From contig CAIRDL010000331.1 in the NCBI GenBank assembly GCA_903877345.1, positions 1-5,461 of the forward strand: a DNA stretch of 5,461 nt, read 5' to 3'. This document shows positions 1 through 5,461 of the stretch, piece after piece (position 1 is the stretch's first letter; each line of letters opens with the position of its first letter). The notes below the pieces were generated by a model that was given only the letters and a program-made list of their open reading frames with translations, was not told where the DNA came from and searched no databases. This stretch comes from an uncultured Oscillochloris sp. Its GTDB lineage: Bacteria; Chloroflexota; Chloroflexia; Chloroflexales; Chloroflexaceae. The position numbers and the translations under genes are program-made.

Positions 1-4
1 GGTC

Positions 5-35
5 GAGAGGACTCGATCTTAGTTCGAGTCCTCTC
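5..35. other. Perfect 12-bp inverted repeat (strong hairpin; possible terminator)
   Basis: GAGAGGACTCGA at 5-16 is the exact reverse complement of TCGAGTCCTCTC at 24-35, with a 7-nt loop, TCTTAGT. The transcript of the large gene would pass through it about 160 bases after the stop codon, so it could act as a terminator or 3'-end stabiliser. There is no U-tract within the four bases left on that side. On the plus strand the following bases (TTGCACTC) are only weakly T-rich, so a standard intrinsic terminator is not demonstrated. Alternatives are a REP-like palindrome or the end of a mobile or regulatory element cut by the window edge. Confidence 0.6.
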
Positions 36-63
36 TTGCACTCTGAGCGCACACCCGTCAGGG

Positions 64-93
64 CTTGCGGCTTTGCGGCTTTGCGGCTTTGCG
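64..93. repeat. Octanucleotide tandem repeat (CTTTGCGG)n
   Basis: Two perfect CTTTGCGG units lie at 71-78 and 79-86. A shortened unit, CTTGCGG (one T missing), precedes them at 64-70, and a partial unit, CTTTGCG, follows at 87-93. On the minus strand this reads as CCGCAAAG repeats. The unit length differs from the neighbouring 7-bp array, so the two arose independently. A related 'GCAAAG' style intergenic repeat is common in several bacterial phyla, to my recollection. No coding role is apparent. Confidence 0.93.
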
Positions 94-140
94 TGAGATT
101 GTTGAACTCGGCTCACCCAGATCTTCCTGATGGGTCTGGC

Positions 141-186
141 CTGACCCCTGACCCCTGACCCCTGACCCCTGATCCCTGATCCCTGA
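141..186. repeat. Heptanucleotide tandem repeat (CTGACCC)n
   Basis: Four perfect CTGACCC units (141-168) are followed by two CTGATCC units (169-182) and the start of a seventh unit, CTGA (183-186). The array begins only 11 bases beyond the stop codon of the large gene. On the gene's strand it reads as repeated GGGGTCA and then GGGATCA. Short 7-bp intergenic arrays resemble the STRR (short tandemly repeated repetitive) elements described in filamentous cyanobacteria. The C-to-T variant grouped at one end suggests copy-number change by slippage within two sub-blocks. Confidence 0.95.
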
Positions 187-196
187 AACCCATCCC

Positions 197-3100
197 CTAC
201 CGCCACACCAACGGCATAAACGTAATGCGCGGTGCCCCCACGTTAGTGAGACCACCGTCGAGGTCGGTTAGCACCAGTTCGAGCGCCGGGTCACGATCCA
301 GGTTGACGAGGACGGGCGTGCCCTTCACGGCGGCAGTGGTGAGGTGCGGCCAACCCGTCACCATAGTACCATTCGTCTTCCAGGCGAAGATTTGCCCGTC
401 GTCGGCACCCGCTACCACTTCTGGCTGTCCGTCACCATCCACATCGCCCACCACTGGGCTGGCGAAGACTGGCGCACCCGCTGTTTGCGGCCAGCCTGGG
501 AGCGCTGTGCCGCTGCTGTCCCAAGCATACACACGCCCATCGTCCGCACCGACTACCAGTTCTGGTTGTCCGTCAGCGTTGAGGTCGGCGGCGGTCGGCG
601 TAGAACGAATTGTCCAACGGGTGACGCGCCGCCACAGTAGGCTGCCATCAGCGCCGAGTAGATAGATGTAGCCGTCGCCCGAACCAACCGCCACTTCCAG
701 CCCCGCACGGGCCGAGATGAAATCGGCGACCACCGGTGCGCCCAGGATCATGTCGCCCGTCTGGTAGGCCCAACGCTGGGTGCCGTCGCCGTTGAAGACG
801 TACATTTGGCCGTCTGACGAACCGATCACGATTTCGAGTTGTCCGTCGCCGTCGAGGTCGGCGAGGCGCGGCGAACTGTTGACCACTTGGCTGCCGAAGA
901 GGTCGGGTTGCCCGCCCAGGCTGGCGCTCCACAGGGCCGTGCCGTCAGCGCGGCGGGCGTAGAGCTGCCCGTCGGCGAGGGGCACCACCACTTCGGGGCT
1001 GCCGTCGCCGTTGATGTCACCCACCGCAGGCGTGGCAAGGATGCGGTAGTCGGTCGTCGGGTCGTCACCGAGGCGCACGGGCCAGCCGGGGAGGGCGGTA
1101 CCGTCAGCGTGCCAAGCGTACAGCCGCCCGTCTTCCGCGCCGGTCGTCAGCTCCAGCTGCCCGTCACCGTTGAGATCCGCCACCGTGACGGCCGCCTTGA
1201 TGCCGCCGCCGGTTGTCTGGGGCCAACCCGCCACGGGGCGCAAGAGCGCGTCGTAGACCTCCACTTGATTAGCCGTAAGGTTGCCAACAATAATCTCCAC
1301 TTGGCCGTCGCCATTCAGATCGGCCACCTGCGGCCCGCCAAAGTAGCGCGAGTTGCCCACCGTGGTGGCTTGCGGCTCCATCAGCGACCCGGTGGCTGGT
1401 GTTCCCGCCCAAATACGGCTCGCCACGCCCGCCGAGAGTTCGTACCACTGCGCCTGTTCGCGCCCCGCCGTCATAATGTAGCGCGTAAACTGCGGGTAGG
1501 CTTGCCAGATGCCGATGTACTCAATCGGCCAGTGCCAGGCGACGGGGAAGGCTTGCGCCAGCGGCAGGTCGTAGCCGACGAGCGGACTGGTGCGGTCGTA
1601 CACGTTGTTCACGCGCTGGGTGTTGTCCAGTCGCCCCGGCCCAACAAGGTGAACCACCTGCCCGGTGTTATAGACCTTGAGGTAGGGGTCCCACGGCAGC
1701 GGCGGCAAAGCGTCCGCCGGGTTGGCGCTGGCTTGGGTGAGCAGGACAGTCAGCACGGCTTTGTAGCCCGGTACGGCGACCTTTTGCGCGACAGGCGTGT
1801 TGGTCTGGAGCCAGCCAGCCAGGGGCGGTAATGCAGTGCGGGTGTGGGTAAAGATCTCGAAGTTCGCATCCTCGCCAAAGCTTAGGTCGCGGCTCAGCAC
1901 GAGGGCGCCCGCGCCATCGCGGACAACGACACGGGCCGCGCCGCCGCCTACCACCGGCAAGCGCTGGAGGAAACTGTGGTCGTAGCCAGCACCACGGGCC
2001 AGGGCTTCGTAGCTCATCCGCACGGCGGCGAGATTGCCTGCGCTGTCCAGCCCGCGCTCAATGTCCACCCGCGTCACAAAGTCGTTGTAGTCCCAATCCG
2101 ACCAACCGACTTTCTTCAGATCTTCGTAGACCACGAAGGTGCTGTCTTGGTGCCAATTCAGCGGCCCGTAAGTCGTGACCCTGGCGCGGTCGTCGGGGTC
2201 GTCGTCGGCAGGCACCCGCACCCGGTTGTCGGCAGGGATGGTCGCGCCTAGACTGTCTTGCCCCGTCGCGCTGCCTTCAAGCACGTAGGGCGAGCCCGCC
2301 GTAATGCCACTCGCCACCGTCAGGAAACTGACCCGGTGGCTCGTGTCGCCCGTCAGAGTGGGCAGCGCCCAAACGCCTGCGCTGGGGTCAGCGAATGGAG
2401 CGTCGTTAAGGCGGACTGAACCTGCCACCAAGCTCAGGGCGGCGGGCAGGGTCAGCGCCAAGTTGGGGTTTACCGCCATACCGTGCCCGACATTGCCCAC
2501 CGTCAGGGTAAAGGTCATCACTTCGCCGTCGTGGAGTTCGGCAGCATCAGCCATTGCCGCCACCGTCAGCGCTGGGGCGACGATGGTGTTGGCGACCGTG
2601 TTGCTGGTGAGCGTGCCGTCGCGGTGAACCAGGGTCGCCGTATTGCTGATCACGTCGCCGTCGCGGGCCGTGCTGGCAAGGGGCAGAGTCGCCCGAATGG
2701 TCACGCTGCGCTGCTCACCCGGCGGAATACTGCCGAAACTTGCGCTTACGCTGTTGAGCGTCGCGCTGCCGCCGTCTACACCGTCAAGGCGTAGCCGCGC
2801 ATCCACCGCATCACTGACTTGAGCCGTGTAGATCGTCGCGTTAATCGGCGCAGCCGGCAGCGTAAGCGTGTAGCTAAGCGGCGCACCGTAGGTCAATTCG
2901 CCGTCAACCACGGCAACCTTGGCGAGACTGGCCCGTGGCGTAAAGAGCGTGACCAGCGCCTCGGGGCCGTTGTAGCGCCACTCGTCGGCGATGCTGTCGC
3001 CGTTGCGATCTGGTGGCGTGCCGGGGCGCGTGTCGTAGGTGGCGAGGCGGACGCTACTCGTTAGATCGAGACTCGCGCCAATCGTCGGGTCTACATGGGC

Positions 3101-5461
3101 GGTAAACGTGACGCTCCAAGTCGCGCCGACGTGGAGCTGTTCAAGCTCGTAGGTCAAGGCGCTCGCATTGGCACTGTTGGTGTCGGTGAAAACATCAGTT
3201 TGCGCTGGGAAACCGGGCGGGTAGGCCACCGCGCTGCCGAGGCTCGCCACAAAGCGCACGCCGCTTGGTAGCGTGTCGGTGAGCGCGACGTTATGGGCGA
3301 TGCTGTTGCCGAGGTTGGTCACTTGCGCGATGAATGTCACCGTGTCGTTGGCCCCGACTTGGGTCTGGTCGGCGTGGTAGCCGACGATAAGATTGGGCTG
3401 CGCGATAGTCAGATTAGCGGTCGCCTTGCTGCTGCGCCGCGTGACCCGATTGGTCTCAATGCCGTGATAGGCGTACCCCAGGTTGTTGTAGCCGCTGGTC
3501 GAGTCGTACCAACCGACGTAGGCGCTGGTCGCCACGGTGCTAAGACAGCACTGGTTCCACAGCAGCGTCGTCGGACTACCCACCCTATAGCCCGTCACCA
3601 GACTGTCGAAGCTGATGGTGAAGGTGAGCGGCACAGTGCCTGCGGTATTGTCGAGCGTTTGGAGGAAAAAGCGCAGTTCGCGGGCACCGTTGCCAAACGG
3701 ATTCGGCGTGTGGTGCGCCGTGTCGAGGGTCGCGCCCACCACGCTCTCGCCGCCAGTCAGGGCGACCAAGCCATCGGGGAGACTGTTGATCTGGACGACC
3801 GGCCAATAGGCGACGGTGCCAGAGGCAACGCTGCCCGTCACCGTCCAGCGCGCAATTTCGCCAATGGTCACAGTGGCGGGCGTAACACTCAGGCTGGCGG
3901 TGACACCCTTGATGTAGACGGTCTCATCATCGGTATTTGCGTCGGCAAGCACGGTGGTTGCGGCCCACTGATGGCCCTTGTTGTCGGCGCGGCTGTTGTA
4001 GGCCACACTGGCAAGGTTGTTCATCGAGGTACCCGCCGCCAACCCATCCGGCACAGTTGCTTGGTAGGTAAAAGTTTCGGAAGCGTTCACCGCCAAGCTC
4101 GCCACCGTCGCCCACGTCAGCGTGCCGCCCGCCCCAGTCACGGGACTGCCCGCCGTGGTGCTGTAGCTACTCGCCTGCGGGGTCGCACTGCCGCCACTAG
4201 CCGCAATGACGAGATTGGCGGGTACCGTGTCTATCACCGCCAGATTGTAGGCGGTCGCCTTGCCGCTATTCGTAACCTTGATGGTGTAGGTGACGATGCT
4301 GCCGCCAATCAAATTGGTGCGCGGATTGGCCGTCTTGGTCAGTTGCAGTTCGGGGGCCAAATAGTCAAGCGTGGCTGACTGGCGCAAACTGTAGGCCGCG
4401 CCGGGGGTGTTCATACCACTGAGTTTGCCGAAATTGGCGACGATCCAACCTGGCTGCAGATTGGGGATGTCGCCAAGCTGCGCGTCAATCGTCACCTCCC
4501 AGGTGCTGCCAAGGGCCGCATTACAGAGGTGCCACTCCAAGTATTGCAACCCGCTGAGGGTGCCGATGGTCGGGGCTGAGGGAGCCGCGACACAACTGGG
4601 GCCGTCGCTGTAGGTGCCAGTCAGGGTGTGGGCGGCACTGTCCGGCACATAACTCATGCCCCGAGGCAGAAAATCGCGAATGATGATCGCCTTCGCATCG
4701 AGGTTCGCGGCGCTGTTGTAGCGCAACCGGAAGCGCAAGGTGTCGCCCGTAAAGGCCGCCGCCCGCGTTGTCCAAGCGCCTGTCACTGGGTCGCGCACTT
4801 CTTTGCTGAAGGAGGGCATCGTTGTGCCGACGGTGGACTGAGCTTCATCGGGGGTGGTTGCGCCCAGGCGAGTCAAGTCGGGAATGGCCTGCCAATCGCC
4901 TGCGACCTTCACCCGATTGGTGAGTTGGTCGCCGGAAACGATGGGCTGCCCTTTGTTTGGCGCAGCTTCATAGGTCGAATCAACCACAGCGCGGAAGGTG
5001 ATGGTGCGCTGCACGCCGGGGCCAGTCTCCGCAGCGGGTAGTTCCCAACTGAGCACCGTTTGGCCGACGCCAGGGGTATGGGCGGCAATGGTGGTCGGCA
5101 CCCGGTCGGCGCTGCCTTGCTCGTAGCTCAGCCCATCGGGCAGCGTATCGCTGATAACAACATTGGTGGCGCTGTAATACTCTGAAACAACAAGATCGAG
5201 GGTGAAGGTAATGCTGGTGCCAATGCCGACAGTAGTGGGCGTGGCACTTTTCGCAATAGTCAGATAAGCGGCGCGCACCGTGGCAGGCGCATCATCGGCG
5301 GGCGTCGAACTGGTACCGTCGGCGGAGGCGACGCCGCTGTAGATGGCGCTGGCCTCGTAGGTCGCGGGCAGCGCGGTATCTTCGGGGATGGGCAAGCCAC
5401 TCATTGGGCCAGCGAATGGCCCGGCGAGAGCAGCGGTGTCAGTAAGCGTGCGGAAGGCGTA
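197..5461 (-). CDS. Giant modular surface/secreted protein (DUF11 repeats, LruC/DUF4842 domain, FG-GAP beta-propeller), 5'-partial
   Basis: The reading frame is open from the right edge to a TAG at 199-197, giving 1,754 visible codons. The first in-frame ATG (5404-5402) is probably not the start: 19 sense codons precede it up to the edge, no Shine-Dalgarno-like sequence lies upstream of it, and no signal peptide follows. Residues below are numbered from that Met. Seven DUF11-like modules occupy about 45-1070, an LruC/DUF4842-like domain about 1085-1320, eight FG-GAP/VCBS repeats about 1345-1720, and the chain ends ITFMPLVWR. Only four cysteines are visible (271, 294, 619, 620), and Thr/Ser/Ala/Val/Gly dominate, as expected of an exported beta-rich protein. 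I see no catalytic motif and no internal membrane segment. Families with this build are usually adhesin-like or cell-envelope proteins; the role here is inferred. No second gene is visible, so operon context is unknown. Confidence 0.93.
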   Translation of the reverse strand, partial: YAFRTLTDTAALAGPFAGPMSGLPIPEDTALPATYEASAIYSGVASADGTSSTPADDAPATVRAAYLTIAKSATPTTVGIGTSITFTLDLVVSEYYSATNVVISDTLPDGLSYEQGSADRVPTTIAAHTPGVGQTVLSWELPAAETGPGVQRTITFRAVVDSTYEAAPNKGQPIVSGDQLTNRVKVAGDWQAIPDLTRLGATTPDEAQSTVGTTMPSFSKEVRDPVTGAWTTRAAAFTGDTLRFRLRYNSAANLDAKAIIIRDFLPRGMSYVPDSAAHTLTGTYSDGPSCVAAPSAPTIGTLSGLQYLEWHLCNAALGSTWEVTIDAQLGDIPNLQPGWIVANFGKLSGMNTPGAAYSLRQSATLDYLAPELQLTKTANPRTNLIGGSIVTYTIKVTNSGKATAYNLAVIDTVPANLVIAASGGSATPQASSYSTTAGSPVTGAGGTLTWATVASLAVNASETFTYQATVPDGLAAGTSMNNLASVAYNSRADNKGHQWAATTVLADANTDDETVYIKGVTASLSVTPATVTIGEIARWTVTGSVASGTVAYWPVVQINSLPDGLVALTGGESVVGATLDTAHHTPNPFGNGARELRFFLQTLDNTAGTVPLTFTISFDSLVTGYRVGSPTTLLWNQCCLSTVATSAYVGWYDSTSGYNNLGYAYHGIETNRVTRRSSKATANLTIAQPNLIVGYHADQTQVGANDTVTFIAQVTNLGNSIAHNVALTDTLPSGVRFVASLGSAVAYPPGFPAQTDVFTDTNSANASALTYELEQLHVGATWSVTFTAHVDPTIGASLDLTSSVRLATYDTRPGTPPDRNGDSIADEWRYNGPEALVTLFTPRASLAKVAVVDGELTYGAPLSYTLTLPAAPINATIYTAQVSDAVDARLRLDGVDGGSATLNSVSASFGSIPPGEQRSVTIRATLPLASTARDGDVISNTATLVHRDGTLTSNTVANTIVAPALTVAAMADAAELHDGEVMTFTLTVGNVGHGMAVNPNLALTLPAALSLVAGSVRLNDAPFADPSAGVWALPTLTGDTSHRVSFLTVASGITAGSPYVLEGSATGQDSLGATIPADNRVRVPADDDPDDRARVTTYGPLNWHQDSTFVVYEDLKKVGWSDWDYNDFVTRVDIERGLDSAGNLAAVRMSYEALARGAGYDHSFLQRLPVVGGGAARVVVRDGAGALVLSRDLSFGEDANFEIFTHTRTALPPLAGWLQTNTPVAQKVAVPGYKAVLTVLLTQASANPADALPPLPWDPYLKVYNTGQVVHLVGPGRLDNTQRVNNVYDRTSPLVGYDLPLAQAFPVAWHWPIEYIGIWQAYPQFTRYIMTAGREQAQWYELSAGVASRIWAGTPATGSLMEPQATTVGNSRYFGGPQVADLNGDGQVEIIVGNLTANQVEVYDALLRPVAGWPQTTGGGIKAAVTVADLNGDGQLELTTGAEDGRLYAWHADGTALPGWPVRLGDDPTTDYRILATPAVGDINGDGSPEVVVPLADGQLYARRADGTALWSASLGGQPDLFGSQVVNSSPRLADLDGDGQLEIVIGSSDGQMYVFNGDGTQRWAYQTGDMILGAPVVADFISARAGLEVAVGSGDGYIYLLGADGSLLWRRVTRWTIRSTPTAADLNADGQPELVVGADDGRVYAWDSSGTALPGWPQTAGAPVFASPVVGDVDGDGQPEVVAGADDGQIFAWKTNGTMVTGWPHLTTAAVKGTPVLVNLDRDPALELVLTDLDGGLTNVGAPRITFMPLVWR
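200..235 (-). other. C-terminal APRITFMPLVWR tail, possible lineage-specific C-terminal signal
   Basis: After the last propeller repeat the chain runs through a short Gly-rich turn and ends with a hydrophobic strand, ITFMPLV, capped by an aromatic and a single Arg. Very similar endings of the '(V/I)(Y/F)LPLV(L/M)(R/K)' kind recur, to my recollection, at the C-termini of many large secreted Chloroflexota proteins. Their conservation suggests a role in folding closure, export or anchoring, but I know of no proven function. There is no LPXTG motif with a membrane helix, no PEP-CTERM and no recognisable type IX secretion domain. The tail could instead be simply the last beta-strand closing the propeller. 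Confidence 0.45.
245..1372 (-). repeat. FG-GAP/VCBS beta-propeller region, eight repeats
   Basis: Eight copies of a 45-53 residue unit each carry a calcium-loop motif of the form D-x-(D/N)-x-D-G-x-x-E. They start at residues 1362 (DLNGDGQVE), 1410 (DLNGDGQLE), 1463 (DINGDGSPE), 1516 (DLDGDGQLE), 1561 (DFISARAGLE, degenerate), 1607 (DLNADGQPE), 1654 (DVDGDGQPE) and 1701 (NLDRDPALE, degenerate). Each is followed by a 'V.G..DG.(L/I)YAW..(D/N)GT.(L)PGWP' strand set. This is the integrin-alpha-type FG-GAP/VCBS pattern, whose Asp-rich loops bind calcium and whose repeats form a seven- or eight-bladed propeller. On the plus strand the loops are visible as recurring blocks such as gtcgccgtcgaggtcggc. 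Such propellers commonly mediate protein or glycan binding at the cell surface; the ligand here is unknown. Confidence 0.9.
1443..2152 (-). other. LruC/DUF4842-like domain inside the large protein
   Basis: Residues about 1085-1320 (from the Met at 5404) carry the landmarks of the LruC domain. V1092-YEDL is followed by the acidic aromatic motif D1103-WDYNDF, then a strand with an 'ARGAGYDHSF..LP' segment. Further on come 'WDPYLKV', 'GQVVHL', and near the end 'WPIEYIGIWQAYPQF' followed by QWYE. This order (EDL, D.DYNDF, G-A-x-x-x-x-F, DP(Y/F)L, HL, P-E-..-AYP-F, WY) is what I recall for DUF4842/LruC proteins of Bacteroidetes and Leptospira, so the domain appears complete. DUF4114 shares the D.DYND motif but lacks the AYP-F/WY end, so I favour LruC. 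The acidic motif is probably a metal-binding turn (inference). The biochemical function of the family is unknown to me. Confidence 0.72.
2195..5272 (-). repeat. Array of seven DUF11-like Ig-fold modules within the protein
   Basis: Seven divergent modules of roughly 115-155 residues can be delimited at about 45-171, 192-330, 350-474, 500-655, 660-792, 822-935 and 943-1070, numbered from the Met at 5404. Typical modules open with a strand like LxLTKTANP, continue with a 'G..VTYTIKVTNSGKATAYN' type strand pair, then '(D/N)TLP.G(L/V)..V', and close with 'N.A.V' before an Asp-rich linker. The third module (nt 4357-3983) is the clearest match. The second, fourth and sixth are more diverged, and the second also recalls pilin-type isopeptide D2 modules. 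DUF11 modules are known as beta-sandwich repeats in bacterial and archaeal surface proteins, where they probably act as spacers. The modules differ strongly in sequence, so this is an old expansion rather than a recent duplication. Boundaries are approximate. Confidence 0.8.

Noticed and set aside
5..40. tRNA-like 3' end (GTTCGAGTC resembling a T-loop followed by ...TTGCA)
   Set aside because: The bases flanking the loop do not form the 5-bp T-stem (CTTAG versus CCTCT), no D-arm or anticodon arm is present, and the sequence is better explained by the perfect 12-bp hairpin.
115..140. Weak inverted repeat CCAGA...TCTGG between the two arrays
   Set aside because: Only five paired bases with a long loop and no U-tract, which is within chance expectation.
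64..186. CRISPR array
   Set aside because: The repeats are 7-8 bp and directly adjacent with no spacers, so they are simple tandem repeats.
58..255. Small minus-strand open frame of 65 codons spanning the tandem repeats
   Set aside because: It starts out of frame inside the end of the large gene, and its body is only the translation of the 7-bp and 8-bp repeats (GSGVRGQGSG-like and KAAKP-like).
839..1831. Long plus-strand open frame of 330 codons
   Set aside because: It lies entirely antisense to the LruC and FG-GAP parts of the large gene. Its translation has no recognisable domain and a His/Arg/Val-rich composition typical of the reverse of a GC-rich gene.
3293..4378. Long plus-strand open frame of 361 codons
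   Set aside because: It is antisense to DUF11 modules 3 to 5. The translation is Arg/Gly/Val/His-rich with no motif, whereas the opposite strand encodes clear DUF11 domains.
5406..5422. Perfect 6-bp hairpin GGGCCA-GCGAA-TGGCCC
   Set aside because: It lies inside the open reading frame and is a by-product of coding two Gly-Pro pairs (GPFAGP). No regulatory context supports it.

Overview
The window is almost entirely one very large gene on the minus strand. It enters from the right edge (its 5' end is outside the window) and stops with TAG at 199-197. About 196 bases of repeat-rich intergenic DNA remain at the left edge. The visible 1,754 codons encode a modular surface or secreted protein: seven DUF11-like (immunoglobulin-like, 'conserved repeat domain') modules, then an LruC/DUF4842-type domain, then an FG-GAP/VCBS (integrin-alpha-like) beta-propeller region of eight repeats, and a short C-terminal tail ending ITFMPLVWR.

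Organism: the DNA is GC-rich (roughly 60% by eye). Three things together suggest a member of the Chloroflexota: the giant DUF11/FG-GAP architecture, a C-terminal tail of the '(V/I)(Y/F)(L/M)PLV' type, and intergenic arrays of short GC-rich tandem repeats. I recall such tails and repeats from secreted proteins and intergenic regions of this phylum, but this is inference from memory; no taxonomic marker gene is present.

Layout, left to right: 5-35 is a perfect 12-bp inverted repeat with a 7-nt loop. 64-93 is an 8-bp tandem repeat (CTTTGCGG). 94-140 is unremarkable spacer. 141-186 is a 7-bp tandem repeat (CTGACCC, drifting to CTGATCC). 197-5461 is the gene, read right to left. On the gene's own (minus) strand the 7-bp array is a run of regularly spaced G-tracts that begins at the stop codon, so it would lie in the 3' untranslated region of the transcript and fits the G-quadruplex consensus.

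One gene dominates, so no multigene system can be read here. The product is most simply explained as a long, partly calcium-stabilised, cell-surface or extracellular stalk-and-head protein: DUF11 modules as the stalk, and the LruC domain and beta-propeller as the membrane-distal or membrane-proximal functional parts. Ligand and anchoring mode cannot be determined from the sequence. The signal peptide, ribosome binding site and promoter lie outside the window.
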